The notes beneath the pieces are model-generated. The model did no database searches. It had not been told where the DNA came from and saw nothing but the letters and a program-made list of their open reading frames with translations. From NCBI GenBank assembly GCA_018662715.1, contig JABJFP010000254.1:1-5519 (forward strand): a DNA stretch of 5,519 bases, read 5' to 3'. The stretch is from Methanobacteriota archaeon (lineage in GTDB: Archaea > Thermoplasmatota > Poseidoniia > Poseidoniales > Poseidoniaceae). Shown piece by piece: positions 1 through 5,022 of this stretch (position 1 is the stretch's first letter; every line of letters begins with the position of its first letter). The position numbers and the translations under genes are program-made.

Positions 1-258
1 AAGAGCGTAGCCGAGGTCAAGATTCAAATTAGGACGGCGGAAGTGTTGATGGTCGTGCCGAGGAAAGAAGCGTTCAAACGGTACAACCAGTACAAACAAT
101 ACGATGATGGCACCTAAACCATCTTGGTTGTTGTAAACCGCTCCACCGGCAAAAAGAAGAGCAAAAATTCGGAACACAATTGCTCTCGGCCAACCACCGA
201 CTGGCGGCAATTTAGGGGCATTTGGAACAGCAGCAACATCAGCAGCCTGTTCATCCAT
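1..258 (-). CDS. Sterol desaturase / fatty acid hydroxylase superfamily protein, N-terminal part (truncated by window edge)
   Basis: This reading frame runs from an ATG at 258 through 86 sense codons to the left edge without a stop, so the gene continues outside the window. The visible protein has a short polar start (MDEQAADVAAVPNAPKLPP), a first hydrophobic stretch at about residues 26-42, a second at about 48-61, and then PFERFFPRH followed by RRP and DLGYAL. Two N-terminal membrane segments followed by a PFER-F-P-H / RRP / D-L-YAL pattern are, as I recall, typical of sterol desaturase-like di-iron membrane oxygenases. The His-box motifs that bind iron in this superfamily lie further downstream and cannot be seen, so catalytic competence is unverified. 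GAGGT (262-266, read on the minus strand) lies three bases before the ATG, a short but plausible Shine-Dalgarno spacing that supports this start. It is 48 bases downstream of the giant surface-protein gene on the same strand and could share its transcript. The substrate is unknown; archaea generally lack sterols, so a lipid or isoprenoid substrate is only a guess. Confidence 0.78.
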   Translation of the reverse strand, partial: MDEQAADVAAVPNAPKLPPVGGWPRAIVFRIFALLFAGGAVYNNQDGLGAIIVLFVLVVPFERFFPRHDHQHFRRPNLNLDLGYAL

Positions 259-261
259 AGA

Positions 262-266
262 ACCTC
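262..266 (-). promoter_or_regulatory. Likely ribosome binding site for the desaturase-like gene
   Basis: On the minus strand this reads GAGGT, complementary to the 3' end of 16S rRNA, three bases before the ATG at 258. The spacing is tighter than usual. It supports the start at 258 over other nearby ATGs (at 268 and 254), both of which are out of frame with the conserved protein. Confidence 0.5.
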
Positions 267-271
267 ATTGT

Positions 272-292
272 GTTACCAAACAAGAAGGTAAC
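272..292 (-). other. Small intergenic hairpin between surface-protein gene and desaturase-like gene
   Basis: GTTACC at 272-277 and GGTAAC at 287-292 are perfect 6-base inverted copies around a 9-base loop. On the transcribed minus strand the loop is pyrimidine-rich (TTCTTGTTT), but no oligo-U run follows the second arm, so a classical terminator is not supported. It occupies much of the 48-base gap, 15 bases after the upstream stop codon and about 13 bases before the next start. It could be a processing or translation-modulating hairpin, or chance. Confidence 0.3.
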
Positions 293-306
293 CCATAGAA
301 GTGTAT

Positions 307-3300
307 TCATCCTTCAAAGGGGAACCATTCTCCGTTGGAACCTTCAGCCCGGTACCAATGAAGGTCTCCTGAAGAATACCATTCATAGCCACTATCGTCG
401 ACAGAGGTTGCTGACTCTTCAGGACTCGGTGCTGAGGATTCTTGCAAAGATTCGGAGTTGATATCGGGCTCTAAGGCCACCGTTTCTTCTGAACCTATTT
501 CATACGATTCTGAATCGTATTCTTTCATCAATTCATCACCAAAACCGCCAGTTTCGTCTTTCCGTGAATTCCTATAGAACAAAGCACCACCTGCTGCAAG
601 AAGTACAAATAACCCGAGGATGGGACCAAACAATGAACCCGAACTTGAGGCACTATCAGAAGGTTCGTTTGTGGTTGGGTCAATTGAGTCTGAGGGCAAG
701 GAACGGAATATTTGGACATTACCGGTATTAATCAATTCCGGACCATTGACCAAGTTCTCTGCTGTTAGCGACCATTCAACTGAGCGGTTCATGTCCGATG
801 AACCGTTTTCTAGAGAGAATACCATCTGTTTGGACACACCAGGCATAAGCAGCAATGATTCTCCGATTAGTGCGGCGTTATCAGGTGCGACATACTTCAT
901 CGTCACAGGAACAAAGCCGTCATTGAATACTTCACAAGACACTGCCTCGGCCGAATCAGTCGTTTTCAAATCAAGATTTGTGACCGTACAGATTGAGTCG
1001 ACATTGACAAGGAACGAATTCACAAAACTCAGTTCAAAGACTTGATTGAAGCATATCTCGGTTTGATTCAGGTCGCAGGCCTCTACCGTGAACGCCATGG
1101 TTGGTTGAATCAATTCACCTAATGGGATCGTCAATTCAAGAGGACCGCTAACTGCTGTAAATTGGTCTGTAAACGACCCACTGGATTCGACCAGTGTCAC
1201 CTGACCAGAACCCGTTCGCCAGACAATATCTCCAACGATTTGGAGGGCTGTCTCATTGTGTCCACTTAGTGTAATCGTTCCATCTACCCACGGAGGAAGA
1301 ACTTCGAAGGAATATGAGCCGTTTCCATCGTGAATGACTTGGTTACCAGCATCGTCTTCAAGCTGGATGACGATGGTATAGAATCCAGGTTCAAATTCAT
1401 CGGTTTCAAACATCAAACTCGAAGATTTGAGAGGCGTTGGTAGAATGTTCTTGAAATCAAGGACAATGCCATCTTGTACGATTGAAACGCTTCCAGAACT
1501 TGTTTCTCCATTTTGGCCCTGCCAGGACAGATTGACATATTGGGCGGCCCCACGTTCAAGTTCACCAGCAAAATCCACCAGCGAGAGAACAGGTCCCTGA
1601 TTGTCAACCAAGAGCAAAGAGGCGTCTTGGCCCGCCTTCAATCCGTCAGAATCAATACCGAGAAGGCCACTCGCCTCCTGCATGTCAACCTCTAGACTCC
1701 ACTGGCCAAGGTGGTCCCGACCAGGTTGCCACATAGCCACGTATCCAGAATCTTGCTCCGACCAATTCATCACCAAATCTACTGTTCCCAGGAGTTGATG
1801 GGTGAGATGGAGGTCAACATCTAGGGAAGACCGTTGATTGACATCCGTCACAATGAACTCAAACATTGCGTTGTCAGCGTCCCATGTAGCCGCATCAAAT
1901 TCACCGGTTACATGGCTCGTCCCGGATATGCTCAACGTACCAACCTCGGGTTGGCTCGGATGAATGCTGAGTGTATATGTTGGCCGAGGTGAAATCTCGT
2001 TGAGGTTGCTATCCATCACACGGAACGTAAGATTGAGTTGGTGTGTGGAATCTGCGTCCATTCCCGATGTTGACATCATGAGATAATATCCCTGTAATGC
2101 TGTGTAGTACACCATTGTCGTTGCTGTTTCAAAACCATCGCCTTCCTGCCAGTCGTGACCCAAAAGCTGAACCGTCAAATCTGGTTCATTCATACTATCA
2201 AAGAGAACGAGACTGTAACTTTCTCCCACTCGCACATCTGGTGTAGGTTCGATGCCCTTACGATGTTGAATAAAATCAATTTCTGGAGCGTAACTGTCCA
2301 CCCATTCAAATGAAGGTGCATCAATGGTGTAAGAAAAGGCTGGGGCGCCGGCTGGAAGGGTTGAGCCGGTGAGTGTGAAGGGATGAGAACCGTCAGCCCC
2401 AAGACATGTACCATCGGTTGAGCCGTAGAAGGATGAGCATTCGGAAAGAATCATGCTGTTTACTTGTGAACTGACTTGAATCGTAGCTGATAGAGACCAC
2501 GGCATCCAGAGATCCTCGAAGGTCATTGCCGTGTCTCCAAGCATGGAAAGAGTAACGTTGAGCGTAACCCATTCCATTCCATCAGTGTTTGTCCATGGCG
2601 ATGCGGTATCAATCAACGTCTGGATTACCTGCGCGTCGAACTTAACGTCATGGCCTTCCTCCTGCCAATCAAGCATGGAGGAATTCACAACAGTTGTACC
2701 GACTACTGCCTCAGTGAAGGAGGCAGGTGGATGGTCCGGGGGGCCGACAGGTGTCCAGCCCATCCACACGTGAACATCATCCAGAAGGGTTGCATTCAAT
2801 GGTACATCAACAGTAAAACTGTGAGATTGAGAGGAACTTGTATTAACCAACGTATCGGTGAATCCAAGTGGTGTATTTTGATAATCCATAGAAGTTGAAA
2901 CTCCATCATATTGGAACGCAGTATGTTCCATTGAAGTCCATTGTGAAGTTTGGAGGGAAATTGAACTTAGCGTCGGTGAGGCGGATAAGGTCCGATTAAA
3001 ATCGTACTTGACCTGAATCCAATGATGGCGAGGAATCCATGTTCCAGAAAGAGACACTTCACTCCATTCACTCCATTGGTCCTCGGAGGTATCGTCCCCT
3101 CCAATAGTCCAGCGATAATGTGCTGTGAGTGATGAATTGGCTGGAACAAATGAGGAATGCACCAAGTATGCAGTTGATGCAATACCTGGTTGCGTTTCGA
3201 TCGGTTCAGAAACAAACGTGCCGTTGTTTCGGGTGGTGTTCCCAGTTGATAGATAACCCGTCCATGTTGAGGTAGTGAGGATTCCGTTTGAACCAGCAGT

Positions 3301-4509
3301 TCCGTCATATCCATCAATCCCAGTACCGTATTTCAAGCCCTTCGCACCTCCTGAACCTGCGTTTGCCTGTACCGTTCCTGAATTGGTGTAACCGCCGGAT
3401 TGCGTATTGACCAATATTCGGCCACCTCCGCCGCCTCCGCCACCGTCGCCGCCGTCGTACATGCCGAAGCCAATTCCGTTTTGGGCACCGTCGGCACCGT
3501 CGCCGCCGTTACCGCCAGCAGTACTGATTCGGCCATTTGAGCCAACATTGAGTGTGTTGGTTTGAATCAAAATAGAACCACCTGAACCGCCGCCGCCGCC
3601 TGAGCCACCCGCACCGGTTCCGCTTGAGGCTTGACTGCCGGCGTCTCCGTTTCCTCCATCTGCCTCAATTGAGCCGTTAACGATGATTGAATCCGCATAA
3701 ATTTGGATGTATCCGCCACCGTTCCCTCCGGTAACTGCAGAATGTGAACTGCTTGAGACGCCGCCACCTTGGCTTCCACGCTCGGTTCCGTTTCCATAAC
3801 TTGAGCCGCCTGAACCACCGTTTGTACCGCCACCGCTGCCGCCTGTTGCACCATGTCCCGCGCCGCCGCCACCATCGTTTCGACCGTTGCTTTGTGTGGT
3901 TGTGCTGGTTCCCACACCTGTACCTCCTGCAACAAGGTCGTCCGCTTCGATATAGGTCCCTTGACCGACGATCAGCGTGTTGACATAGAGGGTTAAGTCA
4001 CCTGTCGCAACAATTGAGCCGCAAGAAGCAAAACCGCAAGCAAGTTCCAAAGTATCGTATGCGTGGACACCATTCAAACTGATGCTGTTGAGTAAGAAGG
4101 AGGAATTTGTACCCGCTTGAGGTGGGCCTGCACTAGCACTCTGCAGGGAAATGGCTGAGCCATCAGATACCGTTCCGTTCGTGGTGCCGTTCAAGCCCCC
4201 GTTTGCGATTGAGTACATTTGGGTAGAACTTACCTCGTCCCCTTCCAAACTCAGATTAACAGACCCTGAAGTCATTGAATACCCTGCCTCGAGTGGAATG
4301 TAGACTTGTACTGCGTCTCCCACTTGTCTGGATTCTTCGGTTAGTCCGTAAGTAAAAGTGGATGAAGATACATTGTTCACGTGGTTGTACTTTGGTTCAT
4401 CCTCAAGCGTTGGTTGAATCGTTGACTCTTGGCATAACGGCAATATTGCGCTTCCAATGAAGAGGAAGACGAGGAAACTCGTGATTAAAACCCGTGATTG
4501 CATATTCAC
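307..4509 (-). CDS. Giant single-pass cell-surface protein: signal peptide, Gly-rich repeats, beta-sandwich domains, C-terminal membrane anchor and aromatic cytoplasmic tail
   Basis: The 1400-codon frame has no interruption. From the N-terminus: signal peptide (hydrophobic core about residues 7-25); a Ser/Thr/Asn-rich stretch to about 165; a Gly-rich region at about 165-410 with four degenerate beta-strand/poly-Gly units; a jelly-roll-like segment at about 429-520 (paired W-SEW residues and HHWIQVKYDF); a beta-rich region at about 540-730; several Ig-like or CARDB-like sandwiches at about 735-1270; a Ser/Pro/Thr-rich linker to 1292; one membrane helix at about 1293-1312 followed by the positive stop-transfer RNSRK; and an acidic tail ending in a Trp-rich module at 1373-1400. 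At least 23 N-x-S/T sequons lie in the ectodomain, fitting archaeal N-glycosylation. Its eight ectodomain cysteines form four close pairs. No catalytic motif is visible. I infer an adhesive or structural envelope protein with the bulk outside and about 88 residues inside. The frame opens with GTG at 4509; an ATG two codons later (4503) is an equally good or better start. I do not recognise a named family for the whole protein. Confidence 0.93.
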   Translation of the reverse strand: MNMQSRVLITSFLVFLFIGSAILPLCQESTIQPTLEDEPKYNHVNNVSSSTFTYGLTEESRQVGDAVQVYIPLEAGYSMTSGSVNLSLEGDEVSSTQMYSIANGGLNGTTNGTVSDGSAISLQSASAGPPQAGTNSSFLLNSISLNGVHAYDTLELACGFASCGSIVATGDLTLYVNTLIVGQGTYIEADDLVAGGTGVGTSTTTQSNGRNDGGGGAGHGATGGSGGGTNGGSGGSSYGNGTERGSQGGGVSSSSHSAVTGGNGGGYIQIYADSIIVNGSIEADGGNGDAGSQASSGTGAGGSGGGGGSGGSILIQTNTLNVGSNGRISTAGGNGGDGADGAQNGIGFGMYDGGDGGGGGGGGRILVNTQSGGYTNSGTVQANAGSGGAKGLKYGTGIDGYDGTAGSNGILTTSTWTGYLSTGNTTRNNGTFVSEPIETQPGIASTAYLVHSSFVPANSSLTAHYRWTIGGDDTSEDQWSEWSEVSLSGTWIPRHHWIQVKYDFNRTLSASPTLSSISLQTSQWTSMEHTAFQYDGVSTSMDYQNTPLGFTDTLVNTSSSQSHSFTVDVPLNATLLDDVHVWMGWTPVGPPDHPPASFTEAVVGTTVVNSSMLDWQEEGHDVKFDAQVIQTLIDTASPWTNTDGMEWVTLNVTLSMLGDTAMTFEDLWMPWSLSATIQVSSQVNSMILSECSSFYGSTDGTCLGADGSHPFTLTGSTLPAGAPAFSYTIDAPSFEWVDSYAPEIDFIQHRKGIEPTPDVRVGESYSLVLFDSMNEPDLTVQLLGHDWQEGDGFETATTMVYYTALQGYYLMMSTSGMDADSTHQLNLTFRVMDSNLNEISPRPTYTLSIHPSQPEVGTLSISGTSHVTGEFDAATWDADNAMFEFIVTDVNQRSSLDVDLHLTHQLLGTVDLVMNWSEQDSGYVAMWQPGRDHLGQWSLEVDMQEASGLLGIDSDGLKAGQDASLLLVDNQGPVLSLVDFAGELERGAAQYVNLSWQGQNGETSSGSVSIVQDGIVLDFKNILPTPLKSSSLMFETDEFEPGFYTIVIQLEDDAGNQVIHDGNGSYSFEVLPPWVDGTITLSGHNETALQIVGDIVWRTGSGQVTLVESSGSFTDQFTAVSGPLELTIPLGELIQPTMAFTVEACDLNQTEICFNQVFELSFVNSFLVNVDSICTVTNLDLKTTDSAEAVSCEVFNDGFVPVTMKYVAPDNAALIGESLLLMPGVSKQMVFSLENGSSDMNRSVEWSLTAENLVNGPELINTGNVQIFRSLPSDSIDPTTNEPSDSASSSGSLFGPILGLFVLLAAGGALFYRNSRKDETGGFGDELMKEYDSESYEIGSEETVALEPDINSESLQESSAPSPEESATSVDDSGYEWYSSGDLHWYRAEGSNGEWFPFEG
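310..393 (-). other. Trp-rich C-terminal cytoplasmic module
   Basis: Residues 1373-1400 contain three Trp residues at 1377, 1385 and 1395 in the pattern G-Y-E-W-Y, H-W-Y-R and G-E-W-F-P-F-E-G, at the extreme C-terminus after an acidic Ser/Glu-rich linker (about 1317-1372). The regular Trp spacing and the compact aromatic content suggest a tiny folded beta module. I recall similar G-Y-E-W endings on other membrane proteins of Marine Group II archaea, but cannot verify that here. Its function is unknown; protein-protein interaction is the simplest guess. Confidence 0.55.
574..633 (-). other. C-terminal transmembrane anchor of the giant surface protein
   Basis: Residues 1293-1312 (LFGPILGLFVLLAAGGALFY) are uncharged and hydrophobic. 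A Ser/Pro/Thr-rich linker precedes them and RNSRK follows, which fits a stop-transfer helix with the C-terminus in the cytoplasm. No archaeosortase PGF-type signal precedes the helix, and the tail after it is about 88 residues long, so a retained single-pass anchor is favoured over sortase-type processing. Confidence 0.85.
700..2307 (-). other. Array of Ig-like / CARDB-like beta-sandwich domains in the giant surface protein
   Basis: Residues about 735-1270 divide into roughly five segments of 90-120 residues. Boundaries are estimated near 850, 970, 1076 and 1167. Clues are alternating hydrophobic strands, a PEI- opening at 742, a DNQGPVLSLVDF junction at 969-980, the strand pair PGFYTIVIQLEDDAGN at 1041-1056 (a common Ig-like F-G hairpin pattern), and a CEVFNDGFVPVTMKYV segment at 1192-1207 resembling CARDB/NEW3-type domains. 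They probably act as a stalk holding the Gly-rich N-terminal part away from the membrane. Confidence 0.6.
2950..3225 (-). other. Jelly-roll-like (discoidin-type) segment in the giant surface protein
   Basis: Residues about 429-520. The segment runs NGTFVSEPIE, then A-YLVHSSFVPANSSLTAHYRW, then DQWSEWSEV, W-I-R-HWIQVKYDF, and ends SPTLSSISLQ. A G-T-F-S-I opening, a central W-S-x-W, a W-I-Q-V-K strand and a closing S-P-x-L-x-x-I form a pattern I know from beta-sandwich modules of secreted proteins that resemble F5/8-type carbohydrate-binding folds. Family membership is not proven, and no ligand-binding residues can be named. Confidence 0.45.
3289..4002 (-). repeat. Gly-rich repeat region in the giant surface protein (four degenerate units)
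   Basis: Residues about 170-407. Each unit has a short beta-strand pair, roughly (G)-x-I-x-(I/V)-x3-(L/I)-x-V-x-G-x-I-x-A, followed by a GG-rich spacer. Visible units are at residues 170-197 (GDLTLYVNTLIVG..YIEA), 264-289 (GGYIQIYADSIIVNGSIEAD), 309-337 (SGGSILIQTNTLNVGSNGRI) and 360-388 (GGGRILVNTQSGG..GTVQAN). Between them are long Gly runs with GGxGG patterns. The alternation suggests a beta-solenoid-like or packed polyglycine-II-helix architecture, as described for Gly-rich domains of some animal receptors; here that is an inference from pattern only. At DNA level the region is rich in CCG/GCC triplets, which can promote length variation. Confidence 0.75.
4432..4509 (-). other. Signal peptide of the giant surface protein
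   Basis: Residues 1-26 begin MNMQSR, followed by an uncharged hydrophobic core VLITSFLVFLFIGSAILPL, then CQE. The single Arg before the core and the abrupt change to polar, acidic sequence after residue 26 indicate Sec export. The Cys at 26 is preceded by LPL, which does not fit a lipobox, so ordinary signal-peptidase cleavage is more likely than lipidation. The exact cleavage site is not determined. Confidence 0.8.
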
Positions 4510-4609
4510 TGCGACAGCCTGTTAGTTAAGAATGTACACGCGTAAATGCACAACTTCACCATTCATTATTCAGGGAAACTGTTTTTGTTGTACCGCCCTT
4601 AGCAAGGCC
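4510..4609. promoter_or_regulatory. Divergent intergenic region between the surface-protein and EF-hand genes
   Basis: These 100 bases separate two divergent starts and should contain both promoters. AT-rich elements that could act as TATA boxes are GCATTTACG on the minus strand (about 4541-4549), TTAACTAAC on the minus strand (about 4521-4529) and CATTCATTATTC on the plus strand (about 4560-4571). None is a strong consensus. Neither start has a good Shine-Dalgarno: only AAGG at 4604-4607 before the EF-hand ATG, and a weak AGTGA before the ATG at 4503. Short-leader or leaderless transcripts are therefore plausible. Individual boxes are not assigned with confidence. Confidence 0.4.
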
Positions 4610-4900
4610 ATGAGCAGCGAAGACTGGACCGTTGAAGAAGCACTAAACAATCTAAATCAAGCCATTGGCGACAAAGGAATGTCAGTTGAATCCTTCTTTG
4701 AAGAAATTGATGCAGACGGCGATGGTTCAATCAACGGACCAGAATTGCACAAAGGCATCCGCTCCATTGTAGGCGACCTTCTTTCCCCTGGGCAAGTGTC
4801 TCAAATCATCAAGGCCTTTGATGAAAATGAAGACCACCGAATTGACCTGAGTGAACTCAAAACTGCTCTATCAGGAAACGGTTCTAGCGAAGAAGAATGA
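4610..4900 (+). CDS. Small cytosolic two-EF-hand calcium-binding protein
   Basis: The protein has 96 residues and starts MSSEDWTVEEAL. Loop 1 at residues 34-45 (DADGDGSINGPE) is a perfect 12-residue EF-hand loop with Asp at 1, 3 and 5, Gly at 6, Ile at 8 and Glu at 12. Loop 2 at 71-82 (DENEDHRIDLSE) keeps Asp/Asn/Asp at 1, 3 and 5, Ile at 8 and Glu at 12, but has His instead of the usual Gly at position 6. Amphipathic helices flank both loops (FFEEI..., ELHKGIRSIV, QVSQIIKAFD, ELKTAL), giving one paired EF-hand lobe. There is no signal peptide or membrane segment, so it should act in the cytoplasm as a Ca2+ sensor or buffer. The frame stays open upstream to an ATG at 4532, but that extension is Cys-rich and unlike the rest, and the methionine at 4610 gives the natural start. 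The gene diverges from the giant surface-protein gene. Its partner is unknown. Confidence 0.88.
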   Translation: MSSEDWTVEEALNNLNQAIGDKGMSVESFFEEIDADGDGSINGPELHKGIRSIVGDLLSPGQVSQIIKAFDENEDHRIDLSELKTALSGNGSSEEE

Positions 4901-4904
4901 ACTG

Positions 4905-4942
4905 ACCTCAGCCACAAAACCCATCTCGGCGAGTGCTGAGGT
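4905..4942 (+). other. 8-bp inverted repeat after the EF-hand gene (possible 3' stem-loop)
   Basis: ACCTCAGC at 4905-4912 is perfectly complementary to GCTGAGGT at 4935-4942, with a 22-base loop that itself contains a small CTC-GGC-GAG hairpin at 4925-4933. It begins five bases after the EF-hand stop. The downstream sequence TAATCTTTC is only weakly T-rich, so termination is possible but not demonstrated. A 3'-end stability element or a regulator-binding site are alternatives. Confidence 0.45.
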
Positions 4943-5013
4943 AATCTTTCACAAGAGGTTGATAACATCAGCCATCGGTATGAGGTACAATCCTTTAATG
5001 GAGCCAATTCCTC

Positions 5014-5018
5014 GGAGG
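5014..5018 (+). promoter_or_regulatory. Shine-Dalgarno for the lipoprotein gene
   Basis: GGAGG lies four bases before the ATG at 5023 and is the strongest ribosome-binding site in the window. It fixes the start of the lipoprotein and implies a transcript with a leader. A TTTAAT at 4994-4999 would, as a TATA box, place transcription start near the ATG and exclude this site, so the promoter probably lies further upstream (for example around TTGATAAC, 4958-4965) or the gene is co-transcribed with the EF-hand gene. Confidence 0.7.
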
Positions 5019-5022
5019 AACA

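Noticed and set aside
620..1045. Plus-strand open frame of 141 codons opposite the giant gene
   Set aside because: It lies wholly antisense to a gene with strong domain evidence, its protein shows no motif, and it has no separate start context.
3421..3625. Possible CRISPR or tandem DNA repeat array
   Set aside because: The repetition is triplet-level coding of Gly runs; there are no spaced, identical direct repeats with unique spacers.
3567..3935. Minus-strand open frame of 122 codons within the Gly-rich region
   Set aside because: It is a frame-shifted reading of the GGC/GGT-rich tract; its Ala/Val/Gln-rich composition is what that shift yields from Gly codons.
4432..4434. Cys26 of the giant protein as a lipoprotein anchor
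   Set aside because: The preceding residues L-P-L do not fit a lipobox, which needs a small residue just before the Cys, and the protein already has a C-terminal membrane anchor.
4532..4609. N-terminal extension of the EF-hand protein from ATG 4532
   Set aside because: The extra 26 residues are Cys-rich, lack homology-like features, and would consume most of the divergent promoter region; ATG 4610 begins the typical acidic amphipathic sequence.
4994..4999. TTTAAT as TATA box for the lipoprotein gene
   Set aside because: It would put transcription start at about the ATG and leave the good GGAGG outside the mRNA, so the two signals conflict; the Shine-Dalgarno is the stronger one.
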